Part shown: positions 8,894-17,107 of the stretch, piece after piece | How positions within the stretch are numbered: position 1 is the stretch's first letter | Layout: the number at the start of each line of letters is the position of its first letter | Source: Candidatus Humimonas hydrogenitrophica | Lineage (GTDB): Bacteria > Gemmatimonadota > Gemmatimonadetes > Palauibacterales > Palauibacteraceae | DNA: 47,615 bases | Direction of reading: 5' to 3' | Assembly (NCBI GenBank): GCA_947581615.1 | Contig: CANPVD010000064.1 | Coordinates: 117,071 to 164,685, forward strand | Program-made: the position numbers and the translations under genes | The notes under the pieces: model-generated | What the model was told of the DNA's origin: nothing | Database searches by the model: none | The model's input: only the letters and a program-made list of their open reading frames with translations

Positions 8894-9535
8894 TCACGAT
8901 CCGCCCAGCGCCCATCGGACGACCAGGAAGCCAGCGATGATGAGTACCACGAGAAGCACACTGAGGACGTTGAAGTAGCGGTCGATGAAGTCCCGCATCG
9001 GCTCCCCGAACAGCCGCAGGAGTCCGGCCACGATGAAGAAGCGACCCCCGCGGCTCACGGCCGAGATCGCCACGAACGCCCCGAGCGGCACCTTGAAGCC
9101 TCCGGCGGCGATCGTGAACACCTTGTAGGGAATCGGAGTGAATCCGGCGCTTCCGAGCGCCAGCACCAGGTTCTGTCGATACAGCTCGCCGACCCTCTGG
9201 TACACTTCGCCGTAGCCGTACAGCTGCAGGATGGGTCGGCCCACGGTCTCGTACAGGGTGCTGCCGGCCCAATAGCCGAGCAGCGCGCCGCCGACCGAAC
9301 CCAGCGTACACAGCAGGGCGAAACGGAACGCGTGCTTCGGTCGACCCAGGCACAGGGGGATGAGGAGGACGTCGGGGGGGATCGGAAAGAACACGGCCTC
9401 GGCCGCCGCCAGGCCGACGAGCGCCGCGGGTCCAGAGGGACGGTCCGCCCAGCGCAGGACCCAGTCATACAGCCGGCGGATCGGATTTCGGCTGCGAGCC
9501 GCGGTCGACCGCACGGCTTCCCCGGGCTCGCTCAC
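8894..9535 (-). CDS. DedA/VTT-domain membrane protein, YqaA-like
   Basis: 213 residues starting at a GTG that overlaps the pcm stop (GTGA). The longer in-frame ORF reaching 9757 runs through pcm and is rejected. The protein has an amphipathic N-terminal helix and then the VTT/SNARE-associated core: an AAAEAVFFPIPPDVLLIPL re-entrant segment, GGALLGYWAGSTLYE, and later FTPIPYKVFTIAAGGF. A C-terminal hydrophobic helix near residues 190-207 completes it. The two conserved proline-containing loops match the YqaA branch of the family. Relatives of the wider family are linked to lipid scrambling or flipping (for example undecaprenyl phosphate recycling), but the YqaA branch has no firm assigned activity. 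Its coupling to surE and pcm suggests only co-expression. Confidence 0.85.
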   Translation of the reverse strand: MSEPGEAVRSTAARSRNPIRRLYDWVLRWADRPSGPAALVGLAAAEAVFFPIPPDVLLIPLCLGRPKHAFRFALLCTLGSVGGALLGYWAGSTLYETVGRPILQLYGYGEVYQRVGELYRQNLVLALGSAGFTPIPYKVFTIAAGGFKVPLGAFVAISAVSRGGRFFIVAGLLRLFGEPMRDFIDRYFNVLSVLLVVLIIAGFLVVRWALGGS

Positions 9536-10185
9536 GGCCGCCCCTCTCCGATCAGGGGGACGAAGCGGGCCTCGTCGACGATCTCCTGCGACCAGCCCTC
9601 CTCGACGTGTCGGACGAGCACGAGACGCTGCCCCGAGGGCGTGTGCACCGGCACGACCATCCGGCCCCCCGGGGCCATCTGCTCCCGCAAGGCCTCCGGG
9701 ACCGCCGGCGCAGCGGCGCCGACGAGGATCACGTCGAACGGCGCCTCCTCGGGCCACCCCGCGCTTCCGTCGCCCACGCGGAGGCGGACCTCGCCGAGGC
9801 CCAGCGCCGTCAGGCGTGCACGGGCGAGCGCGGAGAGCGCCTCGATCCGCTCGATGGAGAACACCCGGGCTCCGAGCGTGGCCAGGAGCGCGGTCTGGTA
9901 ACCCGAGCCGGTCCCCACCTCCAGCACGTTTTCGCCGCCGCGCAGGCCGGCGAGCGACAGATGGAGGGCATGCACCGCGGGGCGGGAGATGGTCTGGTCG
10001 CGGCCAATGGGCAGCGCCACGTCTTCGTAGGCACGGTGCGTGACGGCCTCGGGCACGAACAGGTGGCGCGGCACCGCGTCGAAGGCGTGCAGGACCGCCA
10101 GGTCTTCGATCCCACCTGCACGAAGGAGCTCGACGAGGCGTCGGCGGTCGCGCCGGTAGGCCCCCCTCACAGCTCCAGCGACCAC
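9532..10185 (-). CDS. pcm: Protein-L-isoaspartate O-methyltransferase
   Basis: 217 residues. The enzyme methylates isoaspartyl residues in aged proteins so that they can return to normal aspartate. An N-terminal helical region carries the family's VPRHLFVPEAVTHRAYED and IGRDQTISRP, where Ser/Thr and Gln line the substrate pocket. It is followed by SAM motif I VLEVGTGSGYQTALL, then DGSAGWPEEAPFD and VGAAAPAVPEAL. GTG 10185 has AGGAGG seven bases upstream and is preferred. GTG 10170, which would overlap the surE stop by 4 bases, is an alternative. surE-pcm adjacency also occurs in Escherichia coli, where both protect stationary-phase cells. Confidence 0.95.
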   Translation of the reverse strand: MVAGAVRGAYRRDRRRLVELLRAGGIEDLAVLHAFDAVPRHLFVPEAVTHRAYEDVALPIGRDQTISRPAVHALHLSLAGLRGGENVLEVGTGSGYQTALLATLGARVFSIERIEALSALARARLTALGLGEVRLRVGDGSAGWPEEAPFDVILVGAAAPAVPEALREQMAPGGRMVVPVHTPSGQRLVLVRHVEEGWSQEIVDEARFVPLIGEGRP

Positions 10186-10934
10186 GACCGCACCTCCTCG
10201 ATCAGCCGAAAGTCCGTCAGGTCCAGGTGAAGGGGCGTGAGCGACACATAGCCCGCCTGGACGGCCCGGAAGTCGGAGTCGTCGCGCCCTCGCCAGCGTG
10301 ATTCACCGCCCCCGATCCAGAAGTACTCTCGGCCACGAGGGTCCCGGCTGCGGGTCAGCGAATCGCGGTAGATGCGTCGTCCCAGGGACGTGACCCGCAC
10401 GCCCTCGACCTCGGCAGCAGGACGGTCGGGCAGGTTGATATTGAAGAAGGTTTCCGGCGGGAAATCACGGTGTTCCAGGAGATCACGCAGGAGGCGGCGG
10501 AGGATGGCGTCGTACCCCGCCACTCGTGCCTCGTCGTCCCCCGCGTAGGATATGGCCACCGCGGGGATCCCCAGGATGGTGGCTTCCATGGCCGCCGCGA
10601 CCGTCCCCGAGTAGAGCACGTCCTCGCCCATGTTCGGGCCGTGGTTCACGCCGGAGAGCACCAGGTCCGGGGCCTCCGTGTACAACTGGCTCACGGCCAG
10701 CAGCACGCAGTCGGTGGGGGTGCCGTCCACGACGTAGCTCTCGGGGGCGGTCTCGGTGAGCCGCAGGGGTCGGTGCAGCGTGAGCGAATGGCTGCTGGCA
10801 CTCTGCTGCCGGTCGGGGGCCACCAGCGTGACGGAGCCCAGCTCCCCGGCGACGCGTGCGAGGACCTCCAGGCCGGAAGCATAGATCCCGTCGTCGTTCG
10901 TGCACAGGATCTTCGGGCCAGCGCCGCCGCGCAT
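10167..10934 (-). CDS. surE: 5'/3'-nucleotidase SurE
   Basis: About 255 residues. It is a metal-dependent nucleoside monophosphate (and polyphosphate) phosphatase. The N-terminal ILCTNDDGIYASGLEVLA contains the paired Asp metal ligands. The middle has APDRQQSASSHSLTLHRPL, and further on come GTPTDCVLLA and LVLSGVNHGPNMGEDVLYSGTV, all standard SurE motifs. I used the ATG at 10934, seven residues before the conserved ILCTNDDG. A GTG at 10961 would overlap the upstream regulator's stop by 4 bases and is also possible. The next gene, pcm, overlaps its 3' end, which indicates translational coupling. Confidence 0.95.
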   Translation of the reverse strand: MRGGAGPKILCTNDDGIYASGLEVLARVAGELGSVTLVAPDRQQSASSHSLTLHRPLRLTETAPESYVVDGTPTDCVLLAVSQLYTEAPDLVLSGVNHGPNMGEDVLYSGTVAAAMEATILGIPAVAISYAGDDEARVAGYDAILRRLLRDLLEHRDFPPETFFNINLPDRPAAEVEGVRVTSLGRRIYRDSLTRSRDPRGREYFWIGGGESRWRGRDDSDFRAVQAGYVSLTPLHLDLTDFRLIEEVRSWSLEL

Positions 10935-10957
10935 ACGGGGCGGAGTGTCGGACGGCG

Positions 10958-11317
10958 TCACGCGTCGAGCGTCAGGAGATCCAGGAGCTCGTCGACGTCC
11001 CGCCGGAGGTCTCGAACGACGTGCGCGTCCCAGGCGGCCGTGGAAGCCCGGGCGACCTTCCCCTCCTTCCGAAGCCGTTCGAGCTTCTGCCGGGCGCCGT
11101 CGATCGTGTATTTTTCCACGTAGAGGAGGTGGCGCAAGAGCTGGACGAGCTTCACTTCCTTCCGCCGGTAGACGCGGTTGCCGGCCTGGTTCTTCGACGG
11201 GCTCAGGGCCGGGAACTGGGTCTCCCAGTAGCGCAGCACGTGCGGCTTGAGCCCGGTGATGTCGCACACCTCGCCGATCGAGTAGTACTCCTTCGGCGCG
11301 ATCCTGTCGTCCACCAC
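10958..11317 (-). CDS. MerR-family DNA-binding protein, short form
   Basis: 119 residues starting at one of two tandem GTGs (11317 or 11314), with GGAG about eight bases before the first. The winged-helix segment is clear: EYYSIGEVCDITGLKPHVLRYWE, then the basic turn NRVYRRKEV and LLRHLLYVEKYTIDGARQKL. After this there are only about 45 residues of charged helix. There is no effector-binding domain and no metal-binding cysteines. Ligand-less MerR proteins of this type occur next to surE in other genomes. Targets are unknown; autoregulation or control of the following surE-pcm genes is a guess. The longer ORF reaching back to 11458 overlaps gpsA and is not supported. Confidence 0.85.
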   Translation of the reverse strand: MVDDRIAPKEYYSIGEVCDITGLKPHVLRYWETQFPALSPSKNQAGNRVYRRKEVKLVQLLRHLLYVEKYTIDGARQKLERLRKEGKVARASTAAWDAHVVRDLRRDVDELLDLLTLDA

Positions 11318-11321
11318 CGCG

Positions 11322-12335
11322 TCAGCTCCAGCGTTCCGGTTTCGGCTCTCGGGCCATGAGCTCGGCCAGCGCCTCCCTGGGACCCACATCCTCGAACAGG
11401 ATGGAGTATACGGCCCGCACGATCGGCATCTCCACCCCGTGCCGCAACGCGAGCCCATGCGCGGCCCGCGACGTAGGCACGCCCTCGACCACCATTCTGA
11501 CTTCCTCGAGCGCCGCCTGGAGCGACGAACCCCGTCCGATCGCCAGGCCCGCGCGGCGATTGCGGCTGAGGTCGCCCGTGCAGGTCAGGATGAGGTCACC
11601 GACGCCGGCCAGGCCCGACAGGGTGTGCTCCTCCGCGCCGAGGCCCACCGCCAGCCGGACGATCTCCGCCAGTCCCCGCGTCAGGAGGGCGGCCCGGGCG
11701 TTGGCGCCCAGCTCGAGGCCGTCGCTGATGCCGGCGGCCAGCGCCATCACGTTCTTAAGAGCGCCCCCGAGCTCCGTCCCGACCACGTCCCGCCCGGTGT
11801 AGATGCGGAAGTGGTCGTTCTGGAAAAGGTCCTGGCACTCGGCCGCGCATTCCCGCGACCGGGACGCGGCCGCCACCGCCGTCGGCAAACCCCTGGCCAG
11901 CTCCAGCGCGAAGCTGGGTCCCGAGAGCACCACGAGCTCGTCGGCGACCTGTTCGCCGAGCACGGCGCCCACGACCTCGCTCATGCGGGAGCCGGTGGTG
12001 ATCTCGATGCCCTTGGAGCCGCTGATGAACAGGACGCCCGGCGGAAAACCGTCGCGGGCGGCCTCCAGGATCTCGCGCACGGCGTGCGACGGCGTGGCAC
12101 ACACGACTACGTCGGCCCCCTCGAGGGATCCGGCCAGATCGGCCGTGACGGCGAGTTCGGCGTGCAGGGCGATGCCCGGGAGATAGCGGTCGTTGTGGCC
12201 GGTCTGGCGGATCGTCTCGGCCACCTCGGGGTCGTGCGCCCACAGCGTGGGCCGGTGGCCGTTGCGAGCCAGCACGTGCCCGAGTGCCGAGCCCCAGCTG
12301 CCCGCTCCCAGGATGGCGATCGACCGGCCGCTCAA
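11322..12335 (-). CDS. gpsA: Glycerol-3-phosphate dehydrogenase [NAD(P)+]
   Basis: 337 residues from a TTG start that overlaps the plsY stop (TTGA) and follows GGGGAGG; the first recognisable residues are SGRSIAILGAGSWGSALG, the NAD(P)-binding loop. Further motifs are the VVVCATPSHAVREIL segment, the VLSGPSFALELARG loop, the catalytic Lys in GGALKNVMALAAG near residue 190, and GLAGVGDLILTCTGDLSRN. The enzyme makes sn-glycerol-3-phosphate from dihydroxyacetone phosphate for membrane lipids. PlsY, encoded immediately upstream, acylates that product, so substrate maker and user are co-translated. Length and motifs are those of the normal bacterial enzyme. Confidence 0.96.
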   Translation of the reverse strand: MSGRSIAILGAGSWGSALGHVLARNGHRPTLWAHDPEVAETIRQTGHNDRYLPGIALHAELAVTADLAGSLEGADVVVCATPSHAVREILEAARDGFPPGVLFISGSKGIEITTGSRMSEVVGAVLGEQVADELVVLSGPSFALELARGLPTAVAAASRSRECAAECQDLFQNDHFRIYTGRDVVGTELGGALKNVMALAAGISDGLELGANARAALLTRGLAEIVRLAVGLGAEEHTLSGLAGVGDLILTCTGDLSRNRRAGLAIGRGSSLQAALEEVRMVVEGVPTSRAAHGLALRHGVEMPIVRAVYSILFEDVGPREALAELMAREPKPERWS

Positions 12336-12961
12336 GGGCCCCTCCCCGGCGGGGTGCCACCCTCCCCGCCCCGGTCGGCCCCAAAGCGCAGTTCTTCTCC
12401 CCGCCGCAGGCGACCGAGGTTCTCCCGGTGCGTGTACCAGACGAGCGCGGCGAGGCCGGCGCTGAACACCACGGTCGAGATGGGGGCGTCGAACAGGTAG
12501 GCCAGGATCGGAATGACCGTGGCCGCGGAGAGGGAGGCCAGCGACACCGTGCGCGTCGCCAGCACCACCCCCGCCCACAGCAGGCCCCCGACCAGCACGG
12601 CCACCGGCGCCAGCGCCATGAGCACCCCGCCCGACGTCGCCACGCCCTTCCCTCCATGGAACCGGAGGAAGACGGACCAGATGTGGCCCGCGATCGCACA
12701 CAGTCCGTAGGCGAGGGCCAGCCCGGCCGTGGCGTGCGCGTCCCATGTCGGGAACAGCCATGTCGGAAGGAGACCCTTGGACACGTCCACCAGGACGACC
12801 GGTACGGCCGCCTTCCAGCCCAGGACCCGGTAGACGTTCGTGCCTCCGAGGTTCCCGCTACCGCGCTTCCGGAGGTCGACTCCGGCCAGCCGCCCGGCCA
12901 GGTAGCTGGTGGGAAGCGAGCCCACCAGATAGGAGGCGAGGAGGAGCGACGCCACCCTCAC
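12332..12961 (-). CDS. plsY: Acyl-phosphate:glycerol-3-phosphate acyltransferase PlsY
   Basis: 209 residues, GTG start overlapping the der stop (GTGA). It is an integral membrane enzyme that puts the first acyl chain, from acyl-phosphate, onto glycerol-3-phosphate. All three PlsY motifs are present: GSGNLGGTNVYR near residue 35, GHIWSVFLRFHGGKGVAT near residue 98, and HRENLGRLRRGEE near residue 190. About five membrane segments are visible between them. The C-terminus ends in a short Gly/Pro-rich tail. It is coupled to gpsA, which supplies the acceptor. PlsX, which makes the acyl-phosphate, is not in the window. Confidence 0.96.
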   Translation of the reverse strand: MRVASLLLASYLVGSLPTSYLAGRLAGVDLRKRGSGNLGGTNVYRVLGWKAAVPVVLVDVSKGLLPTWLFPTWDAHATAGLALAYGLCAIAGHIWSVFLRFHGGKGVATSGGVLMALAPVAVLVGGLLWAGVVLATRTVSLASLSAATVIPILAYLFDAPISTVVFSAGLAALVWYTHRENLGRLRRGEELRFGADRGGEGGTPPGRGP

Positions 12962-14331
12962 CGGTCGGTACCGCGGCGTGCCCGGACCCGGATGCGAATC
13001 GGCGTGCCCTCGAAGTTCCAGGCTTCGCGGAAGCCGTTCTCCAGGTACCGCAGGTAATGGTCGGCCAGCTCTCGGGGACGGTTGGCGAACAGCACGAAGC
13101 CGGGAGGCTTCGTGCCCACCTGGCTCCCGTAGTAGATTCTCACGTCGCCCCTGCCTCCCTGCGGCGGCTGTCGGCGCTGCGTGAGCTCCCCGAGCACCCG
13201 GTTCACCTCGGCCGTGGAGATCCGACGGCTCCGGTTCTCCTGTACCTCCACGGCGAGCTCGAGCGCCGTGCGCACGCGCCGGCCCGTGAGCGCCGAGGTC
13301 GTCAGGATGGGAACCCAGCGCAGGTAGGGAGCCCGCTCTCGCAGGTCGCGCACGAAGGCGGCGAACACGTCCGGGCCGCGGTCCTCGACCAGGTCCCACT
13401 TGTTGGCGACGAACACCAGCCCACAGCCCGCGTCCCAGGCGTCCTGACCGACGCGGAAGTCCTGGTTGCCGGCACCGTCGCGGCAGTCCATGAGGAGGAA
13501 ACACACGTCCGCCCTGCGGATGGCCGAGGTCGCCCGGACGCGGCTATAGAACTCGACCTCGTCGTCCACCCGCGATCGACGGCGCAGCCCGGCCGTGTCC
13601 ACCAGCCGGATCGGGGTGCCCTCGAACTCCAGGTACGTGTCGATGGCGTCACGCGTGGTGCCCGCCTCTTCGTGCACGATCACGCGGTCCTCACCCAGGA
13701 GCCGGTTGACGAAGCTGGACTTGCCGACATTGGGCTTGCCGATGACGGCCACCCGGAGCTCGTCGCTAGCTTCGGGAGCGGCAGGAACCGGGGGCGGTAG
13801 CGCCTCGACCAGGCGGTCGAGGAGGTCTCCGCTGCCCCTGCCGCTCAGTGCGCTCACCGGAACGGGCTCGCCGAGACCGAGCCGGTAGAAGTCCACGTGC
13901 GCAAGCGAGCCCGCGAGCTCGTCCACCTTGTTCACCGCCAGGAGCATGGGGCGCCCCGAGCGTCGGAGCAGGTCGGCCACGTGCTCGTCCACCGGGTGGA
14001 CGCCCGTGCGTCCGTCGACCACGAACAGCAGGACGTCGGCATGCTCGATGGCGGCGAGCACCTGGCGGCGAATCTCGCCCTCCATCGCCTCGCCCGGAGC
14101 GTCCACCAGACCGCCGGTGTCGACCAGGATGAAGTCGCGTCCCGACCACTCGGCCGGAGCGAATTGCCGATCGCGTGTCACACCGGCGCGCTCGGCCACG
14201 ATCGCGACCCGCTGGCCCAGGATCCGATTGAACAGCGTCGACTTGCCCACGTTCGGACGCCCCACGATGGCCACCGTGGGGCGTCGTCCTCCAGCGAGCG
14301 CGGCGCGTTCCTTTCGCGTCTCGGTCTGCAC
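12958..14331 (-). CDS. der: Ribosome-assembly GTPase Der (EngA)
   Basis: 457 residues with GTG start. Two GTPase domains lie in tandem, the hallmark of Der. The first has GRPNVGKSTLFNRI near residue 24, DTGGLVD and NKVDEL; the second has GKPNVGKSSFVNRL near residue 195, DTAGLRRRSR and NKWDLV. A C-terminal KH-like domain (about 375-457) ends the protein, with the family's AWNFEGTPIRIRVRARRG. Der acts in maturation of the 50S ribosomal subunit. A 111-base gap lies upstream of the start, so der may have its own promoter even though it is co-oriented with its neighbours. Confidence 0.97.
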   Translation of the reverse strand: MQTETRKERAALAGGRRPTVAIVGRPNVGKSTLFNRILGQRVAIVAERAGVTRDRQFAPAEWSGRDFILVDTGGLVDAPGEAMEGEIRRQVLAAIEHADVLLFVVDGRTGVHPVDEHVADLLRRSGRPMLLAVNKVDELAGSLAHVDFYRLGLGEPVPVSALSGRGSGDLLDRLVEALPPPVPAAPEASDELRVAVIGKPNVGKSSFVNRLLGEDRVIVHEEAGTTRDAIDTYLEFEGTPIRLVDTAGLRRRSRVDDEVEFYSRVRATSAIRRADVCFLLMDCRDGAGNQDFRVGQDAWDAGCGLVFVANKWDLVEDRGPDVFAAFVRDLRERAPYLRWVPILTTSALTGRRVRTALELAVEVQENRSRRISTAEVNRVLGELTQRRQPPQGGRGDVRIYYGSQVGTKPPGFVLFANRPRELADHYLRYLENGFREAWNFEGTPIRIRVRARRGTDR

Positions 14332-14442
14332 GCGTCTAGCTCCGGTGGTCCTGGTTGCGGCCCCGGCCCATACCGGGCGGTGGCCGCCGGTCGGTCCGCT
14401 CCGGCTCGGGACGCAGCCCGGCCGGAGCGACCGTGCGGGGCG

Positions 14443-15867
14443 TCAGGAGCCCGATTGTACCTTCCCGTAGGTGAAGCCGGCGATGGGCTTGTCCGACTGG
14501 ACCTGGAACTGGATCCCCGCCACCTGGTTCTGGCCCGGTACGGTGAGGCTGATGGCCTTCTGGGCCACCTGCGTCCCGTCGGGACCGTAGAAGGTGAACG
14601 GGACCGTGACCTTCTTCCCCGACATCGTGCCGCCGCTCACCTGACCCTGGACCTGGTAGGTCCCGCTTCGGCCGTTGAGCTGCAGGCCGATGAACTCGAG
14701 CGGCAGCGACTGCATCTGGTGCAGGCGCGCCTGCACCTCCTGCTTCCGGCCGAGGCGATCCAGGGACTGGGCCACCGCACGGAAAGCGTCCTTCTCGTAG
14801 GGATAATGGTCGAGCAGCTCCGAGCCGACGTCGGCCGCCGTCTTGAAGTCGCTCGCGGAGACGGCCGCCTGGAGCAGGTTCATGTACCCGTCCTTGGCGT
14901 ACGGATTCGACTTGTGTGCTCGCTCGAACGCCTTTTCCGCCTGGCCCGCGTCCTGGATCTGGGAGTACCCGGTGCCGAGCTCGGTGAGCTCCGTGAAGGA
15001 GAGGTCCTGCCGGCCGAGCAGCCCGGCGAGGATGGCCTTGGCGCTGTCGGCCTGGCCGGCGTGCGCCAGGTCTACGGCCATGTTGATCTGCGGGGTCACC
15101 GCCTGCGGGTGCGCAGACAGGTAGTCGCGATAGACCTGCAGCGCCTCGTCGTTCTTGTTCTGGCTCTTGAGGAGCAACGCGAGGTTGATGGTCGCGGCTC
15201 GGACCTGGAGCGAATCGCCTCCCATCTTCAGCGTACGGCGGTAGAGGGACTCCGCCTGGGCGGTGTCCCCGGCTTTCTCGTGCAGCAGGGCCGCGTTGTT
15301 CAGCGATCGTGGATCGCCCTGCATGATGTTGGCGGTGTCGAAGAGCGCCATGGCACCGGCTTCCTCGCCGCCCTGGTAAGCCCGGACACCCTGGTTGTAG
15401 AGCTCGACCCAGGCCTGCTCGCGCAGCTGGCTCACCAGGTTCTGGCAGCCCGGCTTGAGCTCGATGAAGGCGTTCAGGGCCGAATCGGCGTCCACGTACT
15501 GTCGGAGGCCGACCTGCGCGCGACCGCGGAGCCACAGCGCGGCCGGGTCCTTGGCGTTCTGCGCCAGGGCCACCTTGAGGAGCCGCATGGCGCTCTGGTA
15601 GCCCCCCTGGCTCGCCGAGTCGGAGCCCGCCTTGGCCGCGTTGTCGATCTCCTTCTCGGCCCGTTGCGTCACGTCCGTCCCGGTGAGGTTGCATTCCAGC
15701 TTCGGCTGCTCCTGCTGCTTCTCGCCCTCCTTCTGCTGGGCGCGCAGCGCGAGCGGGCCGAGGCCGATCAGCAGTGTCACGAGGACCCCGACGAGGGTCG
15801 CATGCCGTCGCCGATCACTCACGGTGCCGTCCTTTCCCATGGTTGTCGTTCCCCTCTCTCTCGTCAT
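14443..15867 (-). CDS. Exported tetratricopeptide-repeat protein with C-terminal beta-rich domain
   Basis: 474 residues if it starts at the ATG overlapping the larC stop (ATGA). An ATG at 15840 preceded by GAGAGGGG would remove nine residues and is equally plausible. Residues about 20-43 form a signal peptide (RRRHATLVGVLVTLLIGLGPLALRAQ). A Gln/Glu-rich linker and a single-Cys segment follow, then about eight TPR-like helical pairs (about 60-370), for example AMRLLKVALAQNAKDPAALWLRG. The last 90 residues look like a beta sandwich (alternating hydrophobics, TVPFTFYGPDGTQVA). I recognise the architecture but not a named family. It probably acts in the periplasm as a protein-interaction scaffold. 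Confidence 0.75.
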   Translation of the reverse strand: MTRERGTTTMGKDGTVSDRRRHATLVGVLVTLLIGLGPLALRAQQKEGEKQQEQPKLECNLTGTDVTQRAEKEIDNAAKAGSDSASQGGYQSAMRLLKVALAQNAKDPAALWLRGRAQVGLRQYVDADSALNAFIELKPGCQNLVSQLREQAWVELYNQGVRAYQGGEEAGAMALFDTANIMQGDPRSLNNAALLHEKAGDTAQAESLYRRTLKMGGDSLQVRAATINLALLLKSQNKNDEALQVYRDYLSAHPQAVTPQINMAVDLAHAGQADSAKAILAGLLGRQDLSFTELTELGTGYSQIQDAGQAEKAFERAHKSNPYAKDGYMNLLQAAVSASDFKTAADVGSELLDHYPYEKDAFRAVAQSLDRLGRKQEVQARLHQMQSLPLEFIGLQLNGRSGTYQVQGQVSGGTMSGKKVTVPFTFYGPDGTQVAQKAISLTVPGQNQVAGIQFQVQSDKPIAGFTYGKVQSGS

Positions 15868-17087
15868 GCCAGGTCCGCCCAGGCTTCGCGCAGCGCCCGG
15901 AGCACGGCCCGGGGGGCCAGACCTTCGCTGGCGGCCGCGGCCACGACGTCGTCATGCTCCGGCTTGCCGGTCCACGGTCCCTCCGGGCCGTCGGCGGCCG
16001 GAGAGAGTTTGACCCGTATTGGGTGTCCGCGCCACTCCCGCGCCTCCATCCGTCGCGGCAACGTCCGCCGGAAGGCGGTCCATCCGCGGATCCCCAGGGT
16101 GGTCGAGTGCCGGAATATGGCTTCCTCGACCGCCCGCTGCGCCGGCGCGCGAACCAGTGCCTCCAGGCGCCACGCCGGCCGGCCCTTCTTCATGAGCCTC
16201 CACCCCACCGACGCGTCCAGCGCCCCGGCCGTCACGCACGCCTCGATCAGCTGGGGGGCGTATTCGGGGCTGAGGTCATCCACATCCGCCTGGAGCACGA
16301 CCAGCGACTCGCCCCGCTCGGGCGCCCGTCCGATCCACACCCGCAGGCAATTGGGATGGTCCTCGGGATCGCGGGAGCCGGCGCCGTATCCGACGCGTTC
16401 GAGCTCGAAATCGCCCCGGGCCGGTGTCCCGTGCGTCAGTTCGGCCAGGAGCGCGGCCCCCGTAGGGGTCGTGCACTCGCCGTCATACCCGACCGACAGG
16501 ATCTCGGTCCCCTCCAACAGATAGGCTGTCGCAGGGGCCGGAAGCGGATAGGTGCCGTGCTCGATACGGACGGTGCCACGGCCCACGCACACCGGGCGCG
16601 TACTGGCGCCGATCAGGCCCAGCCGGTGGAATCCCTCGGCCGCGGCGCAGATGTCCAGGAGGGCGTCCACCGCCCCGACCTCGTGAAAGTGCACCGCCTC
16701 GGCCGCCACGCCGTGCACGCGCGCTTCGGCCTCGGCGAGCCGGGCGAAGGCCCCGAGGGCCATGGGGCGCGCGGCCTCGTCCAGTCGGGCTCTCTCCAAC
16801 AGGACGCGGATCTCGGACCAGCTTCGCCCGTGTCCGCCCGACTCGCCCCCGGCCGGCTCCACCAACACGCGGGTGGCCGAGATACCGGCCCGCATCACCC
16901 GGCGAGCCTCGAGCCGATCCATCCGCAGCTCGAGGCGATCGGCCAGGTCCTGGAGCCACTCGGGCTCGAGCCCGAGGTCGATCCAGGCCCCGAGGACCAT
17001 GTCGCCGCTGATGCCGGCGAAGGGGTCGAACACGGCGTGCCGACCACCGGCCGCCTCAGGCCCGGCCCGCTTGTCGGTCTCGGTCAC
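15864..17087 (-). CDS. larC: Nickel-pincer cofactor biosynthesis protein LarC
   Basis: 407 residues, GTG start. The sequence follows LarC (DUF111) end to end: FDPFAGISGDMVLGAWIDLG at the N-terminus with the conserved Asp residues, VHFHEVGAVDALLDI with the His pair, IEHGTYPLPAPATAYLL, TTPTGAALLAELTHG, then LQADVDDLSPEY in the C-terminal half. LarC is the CTP-dependent cyclometallase that inserts nickel into the pincer nucleotide used by lactate racemase and related enzymes. LarB, LarE and any LarA-type client are not in the window. It lies 20 bases after thrC and overlaps the TPR gene by 4 bases. It appears full-length as a single reading frame; some Lactobacilli need a frameshift to make it. 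Confidence 0.93.
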   Translation of the reverse strand: MTETDKRAGPEAAGGRHAVFDPFAGISGDMVLGAWIDLGLEPEWLQDLADRLELRMDRLEARRVMRAGISATRVLVEPAGGESGGHGRSWSEIRVLLERARLDEAARPMALGAFARLAEAEARVHGVAAEAVHFHEVGAVDALLDICAAAEGFHRLGLIGASTRPVCVGRGTVRIEHGTYPLPAPATAYLLEGTEILSVGYDGECTTPTGAALLAELTHGTPARGDFELERVGYGAGSRDPEDHPNCLRVWIGRAPERGESLVVLQADVDDLSPEYAPQLIEACVTAGALDASVGWRLMKKGRPAWRLEALVRAPAQRAVEEAIFRHSTTLGIRGWTAFRRTLPRRMEAREWRGHPIRVKLSPAADGPEGPWTGKPEHDDVVAAAASEGLAPRAVLRALREAWADLA

Positions 17088-17107
17088 GTGGTCGTCGCCC
17101 CCGGAGG

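Noticed and set aside
14336-15694. 452-codon minus-strand open frame overlapping the exported TPR gene in another frame
   Set aside because: The overlapped frame has a signal peptide and TPR repeats; this one is Gly/Arg/Pro-rich with no features.
13897-16524. 875-codon open frame on the plus strand opposite der, the TPR gene and larC
   Set aside because: Same antisense composition; it spans three conserved genes on the other strand and has no ribosome-binding site or family match.
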